Below are positions 52,837-62,434 of a DNA stretch of 64,000 nucleotides, in pieces. The notes beneath the pieces were generated by a model. It worked only from the letters and a program-made list of their open reading frames with translations, did no database searches and had not been told where the DNA came from. This DNA is from Actinoallomurus soli (GTDB lineage Bacteria; Actinomycetota; Actinomycetes; Streptosporangiales; Streptosporangiaceae), in the NCBI RefSeq assembly GCF_024055715.1, contig NZ_JAMXMV010000010.1, positions 62,001-126,000 on the forward strand. Direction: 5' to 3'. The position numbers were made by a program, and so were the translations under genes. The first letter of the stretch is position 1. Each line of letters opens with the position of its first letter.

Positions 52837-53642
52837 CCGCCGTCGCCATGCCGTCCGCCGCACGGATCGGGCTGTCCCGGGGAGGGCTGGAGCTCAGGAC
52901 GTTCCTCCAAGAGCCGCAGGCGGTGGTCTTCACCGTCGCGATGCCGGTCATCCTGCTGCTCATCTTCGGCACGATCTTCAAGGGCGAGGTCGGCAGTACG
53001 GGCGTCGACTTCCGGCAGTACTTCGCGGCCGGGATCATCGCCAGCGGCATCATGTCGACGACGTTCGTCAGCCTCGGCGTCGCGATCACGCAGGAGCGCG
53101 ACGACGGCACCCTCAAGCGGCTGTACGGCACGCCGATGCCGAGGTCGTCCTACTTCATCGGCAAGGCGATCGCGGCGCTGGTCCTGTCGCTGCTGGAGAC
53201 GGTCGTCCTGTTCGTGCTGGGGCACCTGCTGTTCGGGCTGGAGGCGCCGAAGACGCCCGAGCGGTGGCTGACCTTCGCCTGGGTGTTCGTCGCCGGAGTG
53301 ACGGTCTGCACGCTGCTCGGCATCGCGGTCAGCAGCGTGCCGCGCTCGGGCCGCAGCGCGGCCGCCGTGCTGAACGTGCCCTACCTGGTCCTGCAGTTCA
53401 TCTCCGGCGTGTACTTCACCTTCGGCGCGCTGCCGTCCGGCGTCCAGCAGGCCGGCGCGCTGTTCCCGCTGAAGTGGATCAGCCAGGGGCTGCGGTCCGC
53501 GCTGCTCCCGGACACGCTGCTGGCCGCCGAGCCGGCGCACTCCTGGGAGCACGGGCGTACCGGACTGGTGCTGGCCGCCTGGGGTGTCGCAGGGTTGGTC
53601 CTGTGCCTGACGACATTCCGCTGGAAGCGCCGCGACGGATGA
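52833..53642 (+). CDS. ABC-2 type permease
   Basis: The 269-residue membrane protein has six predicted TM segments (VVFTVAMPVILLLIFGTIF; FVLGHLLFGLE; WVFVAGVTVCTLLGIAVS and others) and an ABC-2 domain. Start overlaps the ATPase gene and its stop overlaps the kinase gene by ATGA. With the two-component genes it forms a four-gene operon, probably for export of a lipid or antibiotic under signal control. Confidence 0.93.
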   Translation: MTAVAMPSAARIGLSRGGLELRTFLQEPQAVVFTVAMPVILLLIFGTIFKGEVGSTGVDFRQYFAAGIIASGIMSTTFVSLGVAITQERDDGTLKRLYGTPMPRSSYFIGKAIAALVLSLLETVVLFVLGHLLFGLEAPKTPERWLTFAWVFVAGVTVCTLLGIAVSSVPRSGRSAAAVLNVPYLVLQFISGVYFTFGALPSGVQQAGALFPLKWISQGLRSALLPDTLLAAEPAHSWEHGRTGLVLAAWGVAGLVLCLTTFRWKRRDG

Positions 53643-54808
53643 GCACCATGTCCGCCAAGGACGCGTGGGACTGGGGACTGGGCCGATGGGAGGCGTACTT
53701 CGGCCTGGTCCTCGTCGCCACGATCATCTACGTGCTGAACGACCATCCGACGGCGACAGGGCTGGTCGCGGCGGGTCTCCTCCTCGCCCTGGTGCCGTGG
53801 TACGTCCTGTTCGGCCGGCGTTTCCTCGGGCGGGAGACGCTCGGCCCGGGGCCGTACGTTTACGTCGCCGGGCTCATCGTGCTGTGCGGCGCGGCGGCGC
53901 TGACGGCCCCGGAGAGCTCGCTCGTGCTGTTCGCGGCCTGCGCGCAGTGCTTCATGATCGTGCGCTGGCGCGAGAGCGTGGCCGCGCTCGTGCTCCTCAA
54001 CGCGGTTCCGGCCGTACGCTTCGTGCGCGGCGGCGCCGACGCGGGGACGGTCGTGTCGTTCGTGGTCTGGACCGTCGTGGTGATCGGGTTCTCCGCCTTC
54101 TTCGGCCTGTGGATCGAGCGGATCATCGCGCAGAGCGCGGAACGCCGGGAGCTGATCCGGGAGCTGGAGACGACGCGGGCCGAGCTGGCCGAGGTGAGCC
54201 GGGAGGCGGGCGTCATGGCCGAGCGGGAGCGGATGGCCGGCGAGATCCACGACACGCTCGCGCAGGGCTTCACGAGCATCCTGATGCTGCTGCAGGCGGC
54301 CGACGCGTACGTCGGGCGCGACCCGGAGGAGGCGCGGCGGCAGGTCGGCCTCGCGGCGCGCACCGCGCGGGAGAACCTCGCCGAAGCACGGGCCCTGGTC
54401 GCCGCGCTGCCGCCCGCGCCGCTCGGCGGGTCGTCCCTGGACGAGGCGGTCGGGCGGCTGACGGAGCGGATGTCGGAGGAGCTGGGGGTGACGGCGGACT
54501 ACGACGTCACCGGCCAACCGCGGCGGCTGACCGCCGGGGCGGAGGTCGTGCTGCTGCGGATCGCCCAGGAGGGCCTCGCCAACGTCCGCAGGCACGCGAA
54601 GGCCGACCGGGTCGAGGTGCGCCTCGCGTACGCCCCGGAGTCGGTGCGCCTGGAGATCCGCGACGACGGCGTAGGCTTCGGCCCCGGCACGGCGCGCGGC
54701 TTCGGCCTGCACGGCATGCGCGAGCGGGTCGGCCAGGTCGGCGGCACGTTCGACGTACGGAGCGAGCCGGGAGCCGGAACGATCGTCACGGTGGAGGTGC
54801 CCGCGTGA
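53639..54808 (+). CDS. Sensor histidine kinase (NarL-type, HisKA_3)
   Basis: The 389-residue protein has about four to five TM helices in the N-terminal 150 residues, then a coiled linker and HisKA_3 with EIHDTLAQGFTSIL (His phosphorylation site) and an ATPase domain with DDGVGFGP and GFGLHGMRERV. It overlaps the permease by four bases and the response regulator by four. Confidence 0.94.
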   Translation: MSTMSAKDAWDWGLGRWEAYFGLVLVATIIYVLNDHPTATGLVAAGLLLALVPWYVLFGRRFLGRETLGPGPYVYVAGLIVLCGAAALTAPESSLVLFAACAQCFMIVRWRESVAALVLLNAVPAVRFVRGGADAGTVVSFVVWTVVVIGFSAFFGLWIERIIAQSAERRELIRELETTRAELAEVSREAGVMAERERMAGEIHDTLAQGFTSILMLLQAADAYVGRDPEEARRQVGLAARTARENLAEARALVAALPPAPLGGSSLDEAVGRLTERMSEELGVTADYDVTGQPRRLTAGAEVVLLRIAQEGLANVRRHAKADRVEVRLAYAPESVRLEIRDDGVGFGPGTARGFGLHGMRERVGQVGGTFDVRSEPGAGTIVTVEVPA

Positions 54809-55431
54809 TCAGGGTGTTGCTCGTCGACGACCACCCGGTCGTCCGCGAGGGGCTTCGCGGCATGCTGTCGGCCGAGGACGACCTGACGGTCGTCGCCGAG
54901 GCCGGGGGCGCCGCCGAGGCGGTCGCGGCGGTCCGCGCGCACGAGCCGGACGTCGTGCTGATGGACCTGCGCATGCCGGGCGGCGACGGCGTGGAGGCGA
55001 CCGCGCGCGTCCTCGCGCAGCGCCCGCAGGTCCGGGTCGTGGTGCTGACGACGTACGACACGGACGCCGACATCCTCCGCGCGGTCGAGGCGGGCGCCGC
55101 CGGCTACCTGCTCAAGGACGCCTCACGGCACGACCTCGCGCAGGCCGTACGGGCGGCGGCGCGCGGCGAGACGGTCCTGGCCCCCTCGGTGGCCGCCAAG
55201 CTCGTGTCCCGGATGCGCTCGCCGGTCGAGCTGTCCCGCCGGGAGATCGACGTGCTGCGGCTGGTCGCCCGTGGCCGTACGAACGCGGAGATCGGCCGGG
55301 AGCTGCTGATCAGCGAGGCGACGGTGAAGACCCACCTGCTACGGGCATTCGGCAAACTGGGGGTGTCCGACCGGACCGCCGCGGTCACGGCCGCGATCGA
55401 ACGGGGCATACTCCCCGCCCCCGGCCAGTAA
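54805..55431 (+). CDS. NarL/FixJ-type response regulator
   Basis: The 208-residue protein has a receiver domain with VDDH (8-10), Asp54 in VLMDLRMPG, and a LuxR-type HTH (LSRREIDVLRLVARGRTNAE, then ISEATVKTHLLRAF). GTG 54805 overlaps the kinase stop by four. It probably controls the ABC exporter genes directly upstream. Confidence 0.95.
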   Translation: MIRVLLVDDHPVVREGLRGMLSAEDDLTVVAEAGGAAEAVAAVRAHEPDVVLMDLRMPGGDGVEATARVLAQRPQVRVVVLTTYDTDADILRAVEAGAAGYLLKDASRHDLAQAVRAAARGETVLAPSVAAKLVSRMRSPVELSRREIDVLRLVARGRTNAEIGRELLISEATVKTHLLRAFGKLGVSDRTAAVTAAIERGILPAPGQ

Positions 55432-55472
55432 CGGGTAACTTACTGGACTACAGCCATCTCGTTGGGACAAAG

Positions 55473-56984
55473 GTGACGCCGTTGACCGCGACCGCGAGCG
55501 AGAAGACCGCCGAGACGTTCCGCTCCCTGAACCCGGCGACCGGCGAGGTCGTCGGCGAGCATCCGATCCACGACGAGGCCGCGGTGAACGCCGCCGTCGA
55601 GCGCGCCCGCCTCGCGTCCGTGTGGTGGGCCGACCTGGGCTGGAAGGAGCGCCGCGTCCGGCTGCTCAACATCAAGGGCGCCCTGACCCGGTCACTGCAC
55701 CGGATGGCGACCCTGATCCACCGGGAGACCGGCAAGCCGGTGGCCGACGCCCAGCTGGAGACCGTCCTGGCGATCACGCACCTGGACTGGGCGGCGCGCA
55801 ACGCCCAGAAGGTCCTCGGCCCCCGCAGCGTCTTCCCGGGCCTCGTCTCCATCAACCAGAAATGCGTCCTGGAGTACCAGCCCCTCGGCGTCGTCGGCGT
55901 GATCGGCCCGTGGAACTACCCGCTGTTCACACCCATCGGCTCGATCGCGTACGCCCTCGCGGCGGGCAACGCCGTGGTGTTCAAGCCCTCGGAGTACACC
56001 CCCGGCGTCGGCCTGCTGCTCGCCGAGATCATCTCCGCCGTCATCCCGGAGGAGCCGGTGTTCCAGGTCGTGACCGGCCTCGGCGACACCGGCGCGGCCC
56101 TCGCCCGCGGCGCCGTCGACAAGATCGCCTTCACCGGGTCGGCGCCGACCGCCCGCACGGTCATGGCGGCGTGCGCCGAGCGCCTCACCCCCATCGTCGC
56201 CGAATGCGGTGGCAAGGACGCGTTCATCGTGGACGCCGACGCCGGCCTCGACGAGGCCGCCGAGGCCGCCCTGTGGGGCGCGATGTCGAACGCGGGCCAG
56301 ACCTGCGTCGGCGTCGAGCGGGTGTACGTCGTCGACCGCGTGTACGACGACTTCGTCGCCAGGCTGACCGCGCAGGCACGCGCGCTGCGGCCCGGCGAGG
56401 ACCGCGACGCCGCGTACGGCCCGATCACGATGCCGGGCCAGCTGAACGTCATCAAGCGCCACGTCGACGACGCCCTCGCCCGCGGCGGCCGCGCGCTCGT
56501 CGGAGGCGCGGACGCGGTGAAGGAGCCGTTCGTCGAGCCGGTGATCCTGGTGGACGTCCCGGACGACTCCGCCGCCGTCCAGGAGGAGACGTTCGGCCCG
56601 ACCATCACGGTGCACCGGGTGAAGAGCGTGGACGAGGCCGTCCGGCGCGCGAACGCCACGCCGTACGGCCTGGCCGGCGCGATCTTCTCCCGCAGCCGCT
56701 CGACGGCGATGGAGGCGGCCCGGCGGCTGCGCAGCGGCATGACCTCGATCAACGCGGTGATCGCCTTCGCCGCCGTGCCGGCGCTGCCGTTCGGCGGGGT
56801 GGGCGACTCCGGATTCGGGCGCATCCACGGGGCCGACGGGCTGCGGGAGTTCGCGCGCGCCAAGGCCATCACCCGGCAGCGGTTCGCCGCGCCGATGAAC
56901 CTCACGTCGTTCAAGCGCACCGACAAGGACATGGCCAGGCTGCTGCAGCTGGTCAGCCTCCTGCACGGCAAGCACTACCGGTAG
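55473..56984 (+). CDS. Aldehyde dehydrogenase family protein
   Basis: The 503-residue enzyme has IGPWNYPLFTPIG (NAD site), FTGSAPTA, ECGGKDAF with the catalytic Glu and SNAGQTCVGVERV with Cys near 270. It oxidises aldehydes to acids with NAD(P). GTG 55473 is the start, after AAAGG-like bases. The family resembles succinate-semialdehyde dehydrogenase or a coniferyl-type enzyme; the substrate is not clear. Confidence 0.92.
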   Translation: MTPLTATASEKTAETFRSLNPATGEVVGEHPIHDEAAVNAAVERARLASVWWADLGWKERRVRLLNIKGALTRSLHRMATLIHRETGKPVADAQLETVLAITHLDWAARNAQKVLGPRSVFPGLVSINQKCVLEYQPLGVVGVIGPWNYPLFTPIGSIAYALAAGNAVVFKPSEYTPGVGLLLAEIISAVIPEEPVFQVVTGLGDTGAALARGAVDKIAFTGSAPTARTVMAACAERLTPIVAECGGKDAFIVDADAGLDEAAEAALWGAMSNAGQTCVGVERVYVVDRVYDDFVARLTAQARALRPGEDRDAAYGPITMPGQLNVIKRHVDDALARGGRALVGGADAVKEPFVEPVILVDVPDDSAAVQEETFGPTITVHRVKSVDEAVRRANATPYGLAGAIFSRSRSTAMEAARRLRSGMTSINAVIAFAAVPALPFGGVGDSGFGRIHGADGLREFARAKAITRQRFAAPMNLTSFKRTDKDMARLLQLVSLLHGKHYR

Positions 56985-57008
56985 ACGCGCGGTACGGCCG
57001 GCGGCGGC

Positions 57009-58217
57009 TCACCAGTCGTGCATGCCGCCGTCGGCCAGCCGCGCGACCGGCAGGTACTTCGGGTCGTACGGGTACCGCCGCGCGGCCTCCTCGTCGACCT
57101 CCACGCCGAGCCCCGGCCGGTCCGACGGCCACAGCATGCCGTTCTCGTAGCGGTAGCCCTGGTCGAAGACCTCGCCGGCCGGATCCCGGTGGCCCATGTA
57201 CTCCTGGATCCCGAAGTTCGGAATGGCCAGGTCGAGGTGCAAGTTCGCCGCCAGGCCGACCGGCGAGATGTCCCCCGGCCCGTGCGAGCCGGAGCGCACG
57301 CCGTACAGGTCGGCCAGGTCCATGATCCGCCGCACGTGGGAGATGCCGCCGGCGTGGGTCACCGAGGTCCTGATGTAGTCGATGAGCCGCTCGGTGATCA
57401 ACTCCCGGCAGTCCCAGATCGAGTTGAACACCTCGCCCACCGCCAGCGGAGTGACGGTGTGCGAGCGGATCAGGCGGAACGCCGTCTGGTCCTCGGCCGG
57501 TGTCGCGTCCTCGATCCAGAACATCCGGTACGGCTCCAGCGCCGCGCCCAGGCGCGCGGCCTCGATCGGGGTGAGCCGGTGGTGCACGTCGTGCAGCAGG
57601 TGGAACCCGTATCCGAACTCCTCGCGGACCCGCCTCATCAGCGTGGGGACGAAGTCGAGATACGCGGCGGTGTTCCAGACCTCCTCCGTGGGCAGCGTGC
57701 CGGAGGCGGGCTCGTACAGCTGCGAGCCGGTGTGCACCCCGTACGTCGCGTCCATCCCCGGGATCTTCGCCTGCACGCGCACGGCGGTGTAGCCGAGTTC
57801 GAGGTGACGCGCGACGTCGGCGAGGAGGTCGTCGACGTCCGCGCCGCTCGCGTGGCCGTAGACGGTGGCCGCCTCCCGTGCCCGGCCGCCCAGGAGCTCG
57901 TACACCGGCAGACCCGCGACCTTGCCCTTGATGTCCCACAGCGCCTGGTCGACCGCTGAGATCGCCGTCATCGTGACCGGCCCCCGCCGCCAGTACGCGC
58001 CCCGGTAGAGGTACTGCCACGTGTCGCCGATCCGGGAGGCGTCCCGGCCGGCCAGCAGTGGCAGGACGTGTTCGCGCAGGTAGGCGTCGACGGCGAGCTC
58101 GCGCCCGTTCAGCGTCGCGTCGCCGTACCCCACGACGCCCTCGTCGGTCGTCAGCTTGAGCGTGACGTAGTTGCGGCCGGGAGCGGTGACGATGACCTCG
58201 GCGTCCTTGATCTTCAT
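57009..58217 (-). CDS. D-mannonate dehydratase-type enolase-superfamily enzyme
   Basis: The 402-residue protein has an N-terminal capping domain with [20 protein letters not shown], then a TIM barrel with [29 protein letters not shown] and [12 protein letters not shown]. The H-D-V-H-H and E-D pattern matches ManD, which dehydrates D-mannonate to 2-keto-3-deoxygluconate. CGGAGG precedes the ATG at 58217. No hexuronate genes are adjacent, so a related sugar-acid dehydratase is possible. Confidence 0.88.
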   Translation of the reverse strand: MKIKDAEVIVTAPGRNYVTLKLTTDEGVVGYGDATLNGRELAVDAYLREHVLPLLAGRDASRIGDTWQYLYRGAYWRRGPVTMTAISAVDQALWDIKGKVAGLPVYELLGGRAREAATVYGHASGADVDDLLADVARHLELGYTAVRVQAKIPGMDATYGVHTGSQLYEPASGTLPTEEVWNTAAYLDFVPTLMRRVREEFGYGFHLLHDVHHRLTPIEAARLGAALEPYRMFWIEDATPAEDQTAFRLIRSHTVTPLAVGEVFNSIWDCRELITERLIDYIRTSVTHAGGISHVRRIMDLADLYGVRSGSHGPGDISPVGLAANLHLDLAIPNFGIQEYMGHRDPAGEVFDQGYRYENGMLWPSDRPGLGVEVDEEAARRYPYDPKYLPVARLADGGMHDW

Positions 58218-58389
58218 GCGTCCTCCGGGTCTGGGATGAGTCGCCGGGTCGCGTGCGCCTCGTCACGGCCCGGGACTCCTGTGCCCGACCATTCTGCGCC
58301 CGCATGTCACAGGGGACCGGGCTGTCTCGTCTCGGGATGCGAAGACGGATTCCGCGAAGAACACATCTCTCCACCGCAAGGAGCCGGTC

Positions 58390-59157
58390 ATGAGCGAGCA
58401 GACCACACACCGGAGGATCGCGCTGGTCACCGGGGCGAACAAGGGGATCGGCCGCGCGATCGCCGAGGGACTCGGCGCGTTGGGCATGACGGTCCTGGTC
58501 GGCGCCAGGGACCCGCGGCGCGGCGAGGAGGCCGCCGCGGCGCTGCGCGCGGCGGGCGGTGACGCGCACGCGCTCATCCTGGACGTCACCGACCCGGACA
58601 CCGTTCAGAAGGCCGCCGCGGAGGTCGGGGAGCGCTTCGGCCACCTCGACGTGCTGGTCAACAACGCCGGAATCACCGGCTCCGGGCAGGTTTCGCCCGC
58701 CGACGCCCACGATCAGATCCCCAGTACCGTCGACCTGGACATGGTCCGTACGGTGTTCGAGACCAACGTCTTCGGGGTGATCGCGGTGACCAACGCCATG
58801 CTGCCGCTGCTGCGGCGGTCACCGGCGCCGCGCGTCGTCAACGTCAGCAGTCACGCCGCGTCGCTGACCCTCACCAGCGACCCGGACGGCCCGTTCGCGG
58901 CGCTGCTGCCGTCGGCCGCGTACACGCCCTCCAAGGCCGCGGTGACGGCGCTGACCGTGCAGTACGCCAATGAGCTGCGGAAGGACGGCGTCCTCGTCAA
59001 CGCCGCCGCCCCCGGCTTCGTCGACACCGACAGCAACGCCCACACCGGAACCCTCACCCCCGCGGAGGGCGCCGCGGTCGTGGTGCGCCTGGCCACGCTC
59101 GGCCCGGACGGACCGACCGCCGGGTTCTTCGGCGCGGAGGGCCGGCTGCCCTGGTGA
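58390..59157 (+). CDS. SDR-family oxidoreductase, ECF41 partner
   Basis: The 255-residue protein has VTGANKGIGRAIAEGL, NNAGITGSG, and the catalytic Ser/Tyr/Lys in VNVSSHA and YTPSKAA. Its stop overlaps the ECF41 sigma start, an arrangement in line with the COE (carboxymuconolactone decarboxylase, oxidoreductase or epimerase) genes typically found with ECF41. AAGGAG precedes the ATG. Substrate unknown. Confidence 0.93.
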   Translation: MSEQTTHRRIALVTGANKGIGRAIAEGLGALGMTVLVGARDPRRGEEAAAALRAAGGDAHALILDVTDPDTVQKAAAEVGERFGHLDVLVNNAGITGSGQVSPADAHDQIPSTVDLDMVRTVFETNVFGVIAVTNAMLPLLRRSPAPRVVNVSSHAASLTLTSDPDGPFAALLPSAAYTPSKAAVTALTVQYANELRKDGVLVNAAAPGFVDTDSNAHTGTLTPAEGAAVVVRLATLGPDGPTAGFFGAEGRLPW

Positions 59158-60131
59158 CGATGGTCAATGGGGCGGCGGGGTCACGGAGAGGCGCCGATGT
59201 GAAGCGGGTCGAGGAGTTCCAGGAGTTGCGGCCGCTGCTGTTCTCGATCGCCTACCGGATCCTGGGCAGCGTGAGCGAGGCCGAGGACGCGGTCCAGGAG
59301 ACCTGGCTGCGCTTCTCGGCCTCCCCGACCCGGCCCGCCTCGGCCAAGGCGTTCCTGTCCGCCGCCGTGAGCCGGATCTCGATCGACGTGCTGCGCTCGG
59401 CGCGGGTCCGGCGGGAGGAGTACGTCGGACCGTGGTTCCCCGAGCCGCTGCTGGCCGATCCCTACCAGGACCCGGAGCGGTCGGCGGAGCTGGCCGACTC
59501 GGTGTCGATGGCGGCGCTGCTCCTCCTGGAGCGGCTCAGCCCGCTCGAACGCGCGGTCTTCGTGCTGCGGGAGGTGTTCGGGTTCGGCTTCCCGGAGGTC
59601 GCGTCGGCGGTGGGCCGGTCGGAGGCGGCGTGCCGCCAGCTCCTGGTGCGGGCGCGGCGCCACATGGACGCGGGCCGCCCCCGGTTCGAGGCCGACCGGC
59701 GCGACCGCGAGGAGCTCGCCGGCCGGTTCTTCGACGCCTTCCGGGAGGGGGACCTCGACGGGCTTCGGGACCTGCTGGCCGCCGACGTCCAACTGGTCGC
59801 CGACGGCGGCGGTAAGGCCCCGCAGTGGGCCGACCGCTTCATCGGCGTCCGGAACGTGGCCCGGGCGCTCGGCGCGCTCATCCCGCTCTTCGGCCGGAGC
59901 GGAGCGGAGCTGGAGCCCCACTCGGTGAACGGCCAGCCAGGTGCGATCTTCCGCGACCGGGACGGCAACGTCCTCACCGCCTGGGTGCTCGACGTCGCCG
60001 AAGGGCGGATCCAGACGATCCGCACGGTGCTCAACCCCGACAAGCTCGGGCACGTGGGTCCCGTGGCGGACGTCTGGGCGGCCCTCCACGAGGCGATGCG
60101 GGCGCGCCGGACCACGGATGGTGGTTCTTAG
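59154..60131 (+). CDS. ECF41-type sigma factor with SnoaL-like C-terminal domain
   Basis: The 325-residue protein has ECF regions 2 (LLFSIAYRILGSVSEAED) and 4 (LSPLERAVFVLREVFGFGF, then EVASAVGRSEAACRQLLV) and a SnoaL-like C-terminal domain from about 180. The class motifs are present: WFPEPL in the linker, DGGGK and NPDKL in the C-terminus. In ECF41 this domain serves as a built-in regulator in place of an anti-sigma factor. GTG 59154 overlaps the SDR stop by four bases. Confidence 0.94.
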   Translation: MTMVNGAAGSRRGADVKRVEEFQELRPLLFSIAYRILGSVSEAEDAVQETWLRFSASPTRPASAKAFLSAAVSRISIDVLRSARVRREEYVGPWFPEPLLADPYQDPERSAELADSVSMAALLLLERLSPLERAVFVLREVFGFGFPEVASAVGRSEAACRQLLVRARRHMDAGRPRFEADRRDREELAGRFFDAFREGDLDGLRDLLAADVQLVADGGGKAPQWADRFIGVRNVARALGALIPLFGRSGAELEPHSVNGQPGAIFRDRDGNVLTAWVLDVAEGRIQTIRTVLNPDKLGHVGPVADVWAALHEAMRARRTTDGGS

Positions 60132-60295
60132 GCGCACCGCGGTGACTTAGGCGGCTGCCGGTGGCGGGCCCGCGGATCTAGGCCCGGAGGGCGACCGGGA
60201 TGAGGCATTGTTCCGATGCCCCGGCCACCGCCTTAGGACGAACCTTATGAGTGCGAGGCCGGACCGGCCGGCCCGCACCACGAGGAGCACCAACG

Positions 60296-60394
60296 ATGCA
60301 CCCGGACATTCTGAAGGCGCTGATGGACGAGCGTGACCGCGAGGCGCGCGAGGCGGAGCGGCCCCGCGGCCTCCTGCGCCGCCGCGCCCGGTGA
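60296..60394 (+). CDS. Small basic-acidic protein of 32 residues
   Basis: The frame MHPDILKALMDERDREAREA ends in PRGLLRRRAR. GAGGAG lies at optimal spacing before ATG 60296, and the pattern of an N-terminal MHPDI plus alternating charged residues matches small actinobacterial proteins. Function unknown. It lies downstream of ECF41 but 165 bases away. Confidence 0.6.
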   Translation: MHPDILKALMDERDREAREAERPRGLLRRRAR

Positions 60395-60469
60395 ACCCGC
60401 TCAGGGCCTGTGCGCCCACGCCGAGCCCCGCCTGCACAGGCGCCCTCCATCCGGGCGGGGCTCAACGCG

Positions 60470-60640
60470 GGCGCACAGGCCGCCGCGAGCTCGACGTGGG
60501 CACCCGACCCAGCGCTCGACGCGGCCGCGCAGGCCGCCGTCGCGGGCTCGGCGCGGGCGCCCGGTCCACCGCGCCCCGAAGGCCCGGCGCGACCGCGCAG
60601 GTCGCCGCCGAGAGAACGCGCGCCCGGTCCGGCGGGCGGC
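60470..60640. repeat. Degenerate GC-rich repeats
   Basis: Three to four imperfect copies of a unit with GCGCAGGCCGCCGYCGCGGG and GCGGGCGCCCGGTCC appear here, the last two about 60-65 bp apart. The gap between the small protein gene and the GMC gene (258 bases) contains nothing else obvious. Confidence 0.5.
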
Positions 60641-60652
60641 GCGGCCCCACGG

Positions 60653-62239
60653 TCAGGCGAACTCGATCGGGGGCAGCAGCGGGCCGCCGGCGATCAGGTC
60701 GGCGGCCCGCTCGGCTATCGCGATCGTCGGGGCGTTGGTGTTGCCGCGCGGCACCACCGGCATGACCGACGCGTCGACGACGCGCAGGCCCTCCACGCCG
60801 CGCACCCGGAGTTCGGGGTCGCAGACCGAGTCCTCGGTGCCGCCCATCGCGCACGTGCTCGTGGGGTGGTAGAGCGTCACGACCTGACGGCGCACCCACT
60901 CGGCGAGGTCGTCGCCGTCGCGGCCGGGGGCGTACTCCCCGCCCACGATCCGGGCCATGGGCCCGGTCGCCGCGATCTCCCGGGCCTGGCGGACGCCCGC
61001 GAGGAGCACCTGGAGATCCGCCTCGTCGCCCAGGTAGTCCGGGTCGATGAGCGGCTTCCACCGCGGGTCGGCGGACCGCAGCGTCACGCTCCCCCGGCCG
61101 GCCACGGCCACGGTCGTGGCGAACACCGACATGGCGCGCTTGTTCGCGTCGGTGAGGCCCTGGTCGAGGTACGGCGTGGGGAGCACGTGGTACTGCAGGT
61201 CCGGGGCCGGCAGGTCGGGCCGCGTCCGTACGAAGCCGCCGCCCTCGGCGATGTTCGAGGCGTACGGGCCGCGCCCCAGGGCCTGGTACAGCATGAGGCT
61301 GCGCAGGTTGACGCCCTCCCAGAGCGCCTTGGTGTCCGGGGTGTGCCACATGACGGGCACCATCGGATGATCCTGCAGCCCGGTGCCCACGGCGGGCAGG
61401 TCGACGATCACGTCGATGCCGTGCGAGCGCAGGTGGTCGGCCGGCCCGATCCCGGACAGCATGAGGACCTGCGGGGAGTTGACCGCTCCCCCGGACAGGA
61501 TGACCTCGCGCCGGGCGACGGCGCGCTGCTCGGTGCCGCCGCGCAGGTACGCCACGCCGGTGGCCCGGCCGTCCTCGATGACCACGCGGGTGACGAGCGC
61601 GTCGGTCGCGACGGTGAGGTTCGGCCGGTCGGCGGCGCGGGACAGGTAGCCGTCCGCGGTCGACCAGCGGCGGCCGCGCCGCTGCGTCACCTGGTAGAAC
61701 CCCGCCCCGTCCTGCTCGGCGCCGTTGAAGTCGTCGTTGGCGGCCAGGCCGAAGTCGGTCGCCGAGTCGATCCAGGCGCGGACCATCGGATGCTTGAAGC
61801 GCAGGTCCTCGACCCGGAGCGGCCCGCCGGTGCCGTGGTAGTCGGACGCGCCGCGCTGCTGGTCCTCGGCGCGCATGAAGTACGGCAGCAGGTCGGCGTA
61901 TCCCCAGCCCTTGCAGCCGTACTCGTCGCGCCAGGTGTCGAAGTCGTGCCGGTGCCCCCGGATGTAGATCATCGCGTTGGTCGACGAGCTGCCGCCGAGC
62001 GTGCGGCCGCGCGGCCAGTAGACGGTGCGGCCGGCGGCGTGCGGCTGCGGGGTCGTCGTGTAGTCCCAGTCGTACTGGCTCTTGAACAGCGCCGCGAGCC
62101 CGGCCGGGATGTGGATCTCGGGGGCGTCGTCGGGTGGTCCGGCCTCCAGGAGCAGGACCTTCGTGCCGGGGTCCGCGGTCAGCCGATCCGCGAGCACGCA
62201 GCCCGCGCTGCCGGCACCGACGATGACGTAGTCGTACAC
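60653..62239 (-). CDS. GMC-family oxidoreductase (choline dehydrogenase-like)
   Basis: The 528-residue flavoenzyme has VGAGSAGCVLADRL (FAD site), RGRTLGGSSSTNAMIY, and in the C-terminus YHPTSTCAMGG and NTNAPTIAIAE, the GMC catalytic His and Asn. It oxidises an alcohol, perhaps choline or another. GTG 62239 follows GGAGG at five bases; a GTG four codons earlier is less likely. No betaine aldehyde dehydrogenase is adjacent, though the aldehyde dehydrogenase at 55473 could be a partner. Confidence 0.92.
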   Translation of the reverse strand: MYDYVIVGAGSAGCVLADRLTADPGTKVLLLEAGPPDDAPEIHIPAGLAALFKSQYDWDYTTTPQPHAAGRTVYWPRGRTLGGSSSTNAMIYIRGHRHDFDTWRDEYGCKGWGYADLLPYFMRAEDQQRGASDYHGTGGPLRVEDLRFKHPMVRAWIDSATDFGLAANDDFNGAEQDGAGFYQVTQRRGRRWSTADGYLSRAADRPNLTVATDALVTRVVIEDGRATGVAYLRGGTEQRAVARREVILSGGAVNSPQVLMLSGIGPADHLRSHGIDVIVDLPAVGTGLQDHPMVPVMWHTPDTKALWEGVNLRSLMLYQALGRGPYASNIAEGGGFVRTRPDLPAPDLQYHVLPTPYLDQGLTDANKRAMSVFATTVAVAGRGSVTLRSADPRWKPLIDPDYLGDEADLQVLLAGVRQAREIAATGPMARIVGGEYAPGRDGDDLAEWVRRQVVTLYHPTSTCAMGGTEDSVCDPELRVRGVEGLRVVDASVMPVVPRGNTNAPTIAIAERAADLIAGGPLLPPIEFA

Positions 62240-62434
62240 GGCCGCCTCCACGCCTCGAGAGCCTGCGCGAAACGATAGCGATCAGGGACGATCTCGGACA
62301 GTGGCCCGAATCACGTTCTAGTCCCCGATTTCCGGCATCCCTGCAACGAGTCGATCTCATGGCCTGGCGCGCGAAACCCGGCGATGTCAGGATGCGCGGC
62401 ATTACCTCCGCTTTACCCCACGAAGGGAACGGCG

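Noticed and set aside
49962-53642. 1226-codon frame crossing SDR, TetR, M50 and ABC genes
   Set aside because: Only its final part coincides with the true permease; upstream it spans other genes in wrong frames.
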